Assembly: GCA_036381335.1 (NCBI GenBank)
Contig: DASVCZ010000038.1
Coordinates: 1-17,417, forward strand
From: DASVCZ01 sp036381335
Lineage (GTDB): Bacteria; Patescibacteriota; Microgenomatia; UBA1400; PJMF01
Reading direction: 5' to 3'
DNA length: 17,417 bases
Position 1 is the stretch's first letter. Each line of letters opens with the position of its first letter. Under the pieces are notes generated by a model that saw nothing but the letters and a program-made list of their open reading frames with translations, made no database searches and was not told where the DNA came from. The position numbers and the translations under genes were made by a program. Of the stretch, positions 13,384-17,417 are shown in pieces.

Positions 13384-13412
13384 TTGTTGAGTCAGCCTCG
13401 ATATGTCATAGT
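13384..13412 (+). promoter_or_regulatory. Possible promoter of pilB-pilT-pilC
   Basis: TTGTTG (13384-13389), a 17-bp spacer and TG-T-CATAGT (13404-13412) fit a weak promoter with an extended -10. Transcription would start near 13419, leaving about 22 nt before the pilB ATG, with no Shine-Dalgarno. The match is partial, so this is a candidate only. Confidence 0.3.
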
Positions 13413-13413
13413 T

Positions 13414-13422
13414 ACTATACCA
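13414..13422 (-). promoter_or_regulatory. Extended -10 promoter of holB
   Basis: On the - strand the sequence reads TG-G-TATAGT, five of six -10 bases with the TGn extension. The predicted leader is about 28 nt. It overlaps the divergent pilB control region. Confidence 0.45.
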
Positions 13423-13433
13423 CTCAATTGAGT
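13422..13433. promoter_or_regulatory. 12-bp palindrome between holB and pilB
   Basis: ACTCAATTGAGT is a perfect 12-bp palindrome just upstream of the pilB start (13441) and adjoining the holB extended -10. Its position suits an operator controlling either or both divergent genes. The palindrome is seen; its role is inferred. Confidence 0.4.
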
Positions 13434-13440
13434 ACATCGT

Positions 13441-15243
13441 ATGCTGCCTGCCCAACCAACTACTCCCGGTTCGACTCCTAGCCCCGCAACCCCACCGGCG
13501 GCTGTGGCTCCTATAGCTAACTCATTACTAGAGGTTTTAGTTCAGAATAAGTTTGTTACTCCGGAAGCCGCTCAAACCATCCTCATGGAACAGACCAACG
13601 CCGGTGTATCCATGGAACGACTACTGATGGACAAGAAATACGTGACTGAGGAGCAGCTCACTTGGGCCAAATCTCAACTCAACAACATTCCTTTTGTCAA
13701 AATTGGAGAAACTGGTATTTCGCCCGAAGCTTTAACCCTGATCCCGGAAGGAGTAGCACGACGCTATAGCATGTTGCCCTTTGCGATCAATAAGCAAGAG
13801 AACCTACTGTCGGTGGCCATGGCCGATCCTCTGGACTTGGCTGCGGTCGACTTCGCTCAGCAGAAAACAGGTTTCCGCATTCAGACTCACTACGCCATGC
13901 CCAGCGAGCTGGAGCGTAATATCGCCGAGCGGTATGCCCAGAGCTTATCGACAGAAGTGACTCAGGCTCTGGAGGAAACAGACCAGGTAGCCAAAGAAAA
14001 GCAAAAGGAACAAGATCTGGCGTCACTTTCCACGGAGGTGGTCCGTCAAGCGCCTATTACCAAAATTATCGATACTATTCTTTCGTTTGCTATCAAAGCT
14101 CGCGCCTCCGACGTTCACATTGAACCCCAAGAAAATAAAACGCGGGTTCGGTACCGAATTGACGGTATCTTGAGTGAAAAATTAATTTTACCGAAGTCGG
14201 TCCATGACGCCGCCGTCTCTCGGATTAAGATCATGTCTAATCTTAAGATCGACGAAAAGCGGGTGCCCCAGGACGGCCGGTTTAACTTCCAGAGCAGCGG
14301 CGGCGAGGTTGATCTCCGGGTTTCTACTCTGCCCACCATTCATGGCGAAAAAGTCGTCATGCGGTTACTCAAAAAAGAAACGGTAGTGCCCACTCTGCCT
14401 GAACTTGGCTTGCGTGGTCTAGCTCTTCGCAATATTGAGACTGCTATTAAAGTGCCTCACGGTATTATTTTGGTGACTGGTCCGACTGGTTCAGGTAAAA
14501 CTACTACTCTCTACTCGGTCTTGCATAAAATTAATACGCCCAAGGTTAACATCGTTACCCTTGAGGATCCAGTGGAGTATCAAATGCAGGGTGTCAATCA
14601 GGTTCAGATCAATCCTCAGGCGGGATTGACGTTTGCTTCTGGTTTGCGGTCATTTTTGCGACAAGATCCCAACATTATTATGGTCGGAGAAATCCGGGAT
14701 AGTGAAACGGTGGAGCTGGCGGTCCAGGCTTCGTTGACGGGTCACTTGGTTTTCTCTACCTTGCATACTTCTTCGGCCGCGGGCGCACTGCCGCGGATGT
14801 TGGATATGGGGGCTGAGTCATTTCTGCTGGCGTCTTCCATGACGCTGACGATGGCTCAACGGATTGTCCGGTTGATTAACCAAGAGTACAAAGAGGAATA
14901 CACACCCGAGCCAGCGGTGGTCCAAGATATTAAGAATGTGTTAGGACCTTACTTTGAATGGTGGTGTAAGCAAAATAATAAAGATCCCAACGCTATTCGC
15001 CTCTATCGCACTAAACAAGATCGCCCGCAAACGGAACCTGAATATCGTGGTCGGATCGGTATTTTTGAAGTCATGCCCATTACAGAAGAGATAAAAAAGC
15101 TTATACTGGAAAGTAGACCCGCTGGAGAATTAGAAAAAATGGCTATGACTCAAGGGATGATGTTGATGAAACAAGACGGATACATCAAGGCCTTAGAGGG
15201 GTTAACTACCATTGAGGAGGTACTGAGAGTCGCAGAAGTGTAG
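13441..15243 (+). CDS. pilB: Type IV pilus extension ATPase PilB
   Basis: Hexameric cytoplasmic ATPase that powers pilus assembly. The 600 residues contain a Pro/Ala-rich N-terminal tail (1-25), a MshEN/T2SSE N-terminal domain (about 28-165: VTPEAAQTIL, IPFVKI) and a charged linker (170-195). The secretion-ATPase core starts near 200. Core motifs are Walker A GPTGSGKTT (347-355), the Asp box TLEDPVEY (373-380), Walker B IIMVGEIRD (412-420) and the His box HLVFSTLHTSSA (435-446). PilB and GspE proteins usually carry four cysteines (CxxC...CxxC) after AQRxVRxL. Here that segment (about 476-535) reads LINQEYKEEY and later RTKQDRPQTEPEYRGR, with one lone Cys509, so the zinc knuckle is missing. 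It is first gene of pilB-pilT-pilC, divergent from holB. There is no ribosome site before the ATG. Confidence 0.95.
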   Translation: MLPAQPTTPGSTPSPATPPAAVAPIANSLLEVLVQNKFVTPEAAQTILMEQTNAGVSMERLLMDKKYVTEEQLTWAKSQLNNIPFVKIGETGISPEALTLIPEGVARRYSMLPFAINKQENLLSVAMADPLDLAAVDFAQQKTGFRIQTHYAMPSELERNIAERYAQSLSTEVTQALEETDQVAKEKQKEQDLASLSTEVVRQAPITKIIDTILSFAIKARASDVHIEPQENKTRVRYRIDGILSEKLILPKSVHDAAVSRIKIMSNLKIDEKRVPQDGRFNFQSSGGEVDLRVSTLPTIHGEKVVMRLLKKETVVPTLPELGLRGLALRNIETAIKVPHGIILVTGPTGSGKTTTLYSVLHKINTPKVNIVTLEDPVEYQMQGVNQVQINPQAGLTFASGLRSFLRQDPNIIMVGEIRDSETVELAVQASLTGHLVFSTLHTSSAAGALPRMLDMGAESFLLASSMTLTMAQRIVRLINQEYKEEYTPEPAVVQDIKNVLGPYFEWWCKQNNKDPNAIRLYRTKQDRPQTEPEYRGRIGIFEVMPITEEIKKLILESRPAGELEKMAMTQGMMLMKQDGYIKALEGLTTIEEVLRVAEV

Positions 15244-15253
15244 TCTCTCAATT

Positions 15254-15277
15254 ACTTAATTGCTTAGTCACTTAACC
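15254..15277. repeat. Three tandem 8-bp units in the pilB-pilT gap
   Basis: The units are ACTTAATT, GCTTAGTC and ACTTAACC, matching the first three units at 9310-9333 in 20 of 24 positions. They fill most of the 35-nt gap and end 1 nt before the pilT ATG. In the gene direction they give TAA, TAG and TAA at 8-nt steps, closing all three frames. Confidence 0.7.
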
Positions 15278-15278
15278 T

Positions 15279-16334
15279 ATGAACATTTACGACATTTTAG
15301 ACCAAGTTGTTCAAAAAGAAGGATCGGACGTCCATATTATTGCTGGCATGGCGCCGACGTTGCGTATCCATGGGGAGCTGATTTCGGTAGAAGGAGCTCC
15401 GGTTTTAACTCCAGAACAAGCTGAAACCTTGATCATGCCCATCATGACCAAACAACAGCAAGAGTTAGTCAAGGTCAACAGAGAGCATGACTTTGGGTAT
15501 CAGTATAAGGATGCCGGTCGGTTCCGGGTCAACGTCTATCATCATAAAGGGACGATGGCGGCAGCTTTGAGATTAATTCCCTCCCATATTAAGTCGTTAG
15601 ATGAGTTAAGCTTGCCCCCTATTTTCCATGAGTTCACTCGGTTTAAGCAGGGCATGGTGCTGGTGACTGGTCCGACCGGCGAGGGTAAGTCCACTACCCT
15701 AGCGGCCATGATTGATGAAATTAACTCTACTCGAGGAGAACACATCTTAACTATTGAGGATCCAATCGAGTTTGTCTACACCCCTAAAAAAAGTATTATT
15801 TCTCAACGGGAAATCAACAACGATACTCACGGGTGGGACATTGCTCTTCGGTCTGCCCTCCGGGAAGACCCTGATGTGGTCTTGGTAGGTGAAATGCGGG
15901 ACTTCGAAACCATTGCCGCTGCCCTGACGGTGGCCGAAACAGGCCATTTGGTCTTTGGAACCCTGCATACTTCCAGCGCTGCCCAGACTATCGACCGGAT
16001 TATCGACGTTTTCCCTGCAGATCAGCAAAACCAGATTCGCCAACAACTGGCCATGACGTTACAAGGCGTTATTTCCCAGCGGTTAGTGCCACAAGTCAGT
16101 GGCGGCCGAGTGGCAGCGGTGGAAGTGATGGTGGCAGTGCCTGCTATTAAGAACTTGATTCGGGATCAAAAAACCTTCCAAATTGATAACGTCATTCAAA
16201 CTTCTCAAGAGCACGGCATGATGCTGATGGAAACCAGCTTAGCTCAACTCGTTCAACGGGGAGTGATTTCCCAGGAGAAAGCAGTGGAATTTTCGCTTCG
16301 GCCAGAGGAAATTAATAGGTTACTGGGGAGATAA
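15279..16334 (+). CDS. pilT: Type IV pilus retraction ATPase PilT
   Basis: Hexameric ATPase that drives pilus retraction, used for twitching, adhesion and DNA uptake. The 351-residue length is standard. The N-terminal PAS-like domain is at about 1-100 (GSDVHIIAGMAPTLRIHGEL). The core carries Walker A GPTGEGKST (131-139), the Asp box TIEDPIEF (158-165), Walker B VVLVGEMRD (200-208) and the His box TGHLVFGTLHTSSAAQTIDRI. PilT-specific AIKNLIRD (289-296) is close to the AIRNLIRE signature, and SQEHGMMLMETSL follows. The Walker A residue that is normally Ser before the Gly-Lys is Glu135; the nucleotide-binding Lys and Ser are kept. It starts 35 nt after pilB without a Shine-Dalgarno, directly behind the 8-bp repeat array. 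pilC follows 3 nt after its stop. Confidence 0.95.
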   Translation: MNIYDILDQVVQKEGSDVHIIAGMAPTLRIHGELISVEGAPVLTPEQAETLIMPIMTKQQQELVKVNREHDFGYQYKDAGRFRVNVYHHKGTMAAALRLIPSHIKSLDELSLPPIFHEFTRFKQGMVLVTGPTGEGKSTTLAAMIDEINSTRGEHILTIEDPIEFVYTPKKSIISQREINNDTHGWDIALRSALREDPDVVLVGEMRDFETIAAALTVAETGHLVFGTLHTSSAAQTIDRIIDVFPADQQNQIRQQLAMTLQGVISQRLVPQVSGGRVAAVEVMVAVPAIKNLIRDQKTFQIDNVIQTSQEHGMMLMETSLAQLVQRGVISQEKAVEFSLRPEEINRLLGR

Positions 16335-16337
16335 GGC

Positions 16338-17417
16338 ATGCCCTACTATCGCTACACTGCCAAAAATGAACACAGCGAAACTGTTAAAGGCAAGGTGGAA
16401 GGCCAAAATGAACAACAAGCCTTACAAGCTTTGCGCAATCGGGGGTTGCTAGTGGTGACGTTAAAAGCGGAAAGTGAAGACACCTTAAAACAACTGAGCT
16501 CGAGTTTATTTGGAGTCAACAACACCGATGTAGTTAACTTTACGCGCCAGCTCTCAACCATGGTCACAGCGGGTTTATCATTAACCGAAGGTATCTCCAT
16601 CTTAGAGCAACAGAGTAAACCTCAAGTAGCTAAGTTACTGGGAGAGTTGCTCAAGGATATTGAAGGTGGGCAATCATTTGCCAATTCTTTAGCCAAGCAT
16701 CCTAAAGTTTTCAGCAACGTCTATATTCAATTGGTCAAAGCTGGTGAAGCGGCTGGTGTGTTGGACCAAATTCTAGAGCGGTTGGCCGATAATTTGGAAA
16801 AACAAAAAGAATTCAGAGGTAAGGCCAAAGGGGCTTTGATTTACCCAGTTATCGTCATTATTGCCATGATTGCGGTAGCAGCCATTATGATGATTTTTGT
16901 AATTCCCAAGTTGACCGAAATGTACCTCGATTTTGGGGCTGAATTACCTCTGGCCACTCAAGTCTTGATTGGTATTTCTAACTTCTTTGTCAACTTTTGG
17001 TGGGTGCTCGTGCTCTTAATAGTTGGCGGAGGGTTTGGACTTAGAGCCTGGTGGCAAACTGATAACGGCAAACGGGCGATTTCAGCCTTTAGTTTAAAAA
17101 TCCCTCTCTACGGTATCTTACGCAAAAAAATTATTTTAACCGAGTTTTCTCGGACCCTGTCGTTACTCTTGAGCGCAGGCATCTCTATGTTGCAAGCGTT
17201 AACTATTTCGGCGGAAGCTGCTTCTTCCCTGCTCTACCAAGAAGAGCTCAAGGCAGCTACTAAAAAAGTTGAAAAAGGGGTGGGCTTAGCTCAAACGTTG
17301 AGCAACCAAGCCCTCTTTCCACCCATTTTATCTCAGATGATTGCCGTTGGTGAGCAAACGGGTAAACTAGATGAAGTCTTGCTTAAAATTTCTATCTACT
17401 TTCAAACTGAAAGTGAG
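16338..17417 (+). CDS. pilC: Type IV pilus platform protein PilC, 3' end outside window
   Basis: Inner-membrane platform protein of the GspF/PilC family that links the PilB and PilT motors to pilin handling. The frame is open for 360 codons to the window end. The family runs to about 400, so only the last membrane helix is probably missing. It starts MPYYRYTAKNEHSETVKGKVEG, the usual opening strand pair. The first GspF domain covers 65-190 (FTRQLSTMVTAGLSLTEGISIL, VKAGEAAGVLDQIL). Membrane helices lie near 167-190 and 207-236. The second GspF domain begins near 265 (EFSRTLSLLLSAGISMLQAL, AVGEQTGKLDEVL). A GGGGAG stretch over the pilT stop (16325-16330) supplies a ribosome site 7 nt before ATG 16338. 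It lies 3 nt behind pilT, in the same operon. Pilin genes may follow outside the window. Confidence 0.94.
   Translation, partial: MPYYRYTAKNEHSETVKGKVEGQNEQQALQALRNRGLLVVTLKAESEDTLKQLSSSLFGVNNTDVVNFTRQLSTMVTAGLSLTEGISILEQQSKPQVAKLLGELLKDIEGGQSFANSLAKHPKVFSNVYIQLVKAGEAAGVLDQILERLADNLEKQKEFRGKAKGALIYPVIVIIAMIAVAAIMMIFVIPKLTEMYLDFGAELPLATQVLIGISNFFVNFWWVLVLLIVGGGFGLRAWWQTDNGKRAISAFSLKIPLYGILRKKIILTEFSRTLSLLLSAGISMLQALTISAEAASSLLYQEELKAATKKVEKGVGLAQTLSNQALFPPILSQMIAVGEQTGKLDEVLLKISIYFQTESE

Noticed and set aside
1..17417. CRISPR arrays, insertion sequences or an alternative genetic code
   Set aside because: No regularly spaced repeats with spacers, no transposase, and no in-frame TGA within the genes; fic uses TGA as its stop.

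Overview
The window looks like chromosomal DNA from a small-genome bacterium, most likely a member of the Candidate Phyla Radiation / Patescibacteria (possibly Microgenomates). This is inferred from the trimmed housekeeping proteins (a YebC lacking its middle domain, a clamp-loader delta' lacking a P-loop), very short spacers inside operons, few Shine-Dalgarno sequences, and a compact type IV pilus cluster. No taxonomic marker such as rRNA is present, so the placement is tentative. The genetic code appears standard: fic ends in TGA and no other gene needs TGA as a sense codon.

Layout. (1) 1-1259, + strand: the 3' part of a yebC-family gene, then a polytopic membrane protein of unknown function. 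(2) 1260-3933: a Xer-type tyrosine recombinase at 2512-3447, alone between two gene-free stretches (about 1.25 kb before it, 0.49 kb after it). (3) 3934-5956: a divergent pair. On the - strand, tRNA-Ala(GGC) is followed 6 nt later by a NUDIX hydrolase. On the + strand is an unrecognised AT-rich 440-aa gene. Their promoters overlap. (4) 5970-13379, all - strand, in transcription order holB-like, fic, gyrB, ppa, gyrA. The gyrase genes flank the inorganic pyrophosphatase gene, and a class II Fic AMP-transferase lies directly upstream of gyrB. (5) 13441-17417, + strand: pilB, pilT, pilC (cut by the window end), the motor and platform of a type IV pilus. It is transcribed divergently from holB.

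How the genes fit together: holB, gyrB and gyrA serve replication and DNA topology. Ppa removes the pyrophosphate made by polymerisation. Xer would resolve chromosome dimers or move DNA. The pilus genes would drive attachment, twitching or DNA uptake. The Fic protein is the most suggestive accessory gene, because gyrase is a known target of some Fic enzymes.

Main points for a second look: three helically phased 9-bp repeats covering the fic promoter; loss of both key quinolone-contact residues in GyrA, plus an insert of about 66 residues; the YebC internal deletion; an 8-bp-period repeat in two unrelated operon gaps that places stop codons in all three frames; a duplicated GTCA-type inverted repeat upstream of gyrB; promoters with extended -10 boxes and near-leaderless starts; and a tRNA whose processing would give a 6-nt-leader mRNA for the NUDIX gene. 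No CRISPR array, insertion sequence or rRNA gene was seen.
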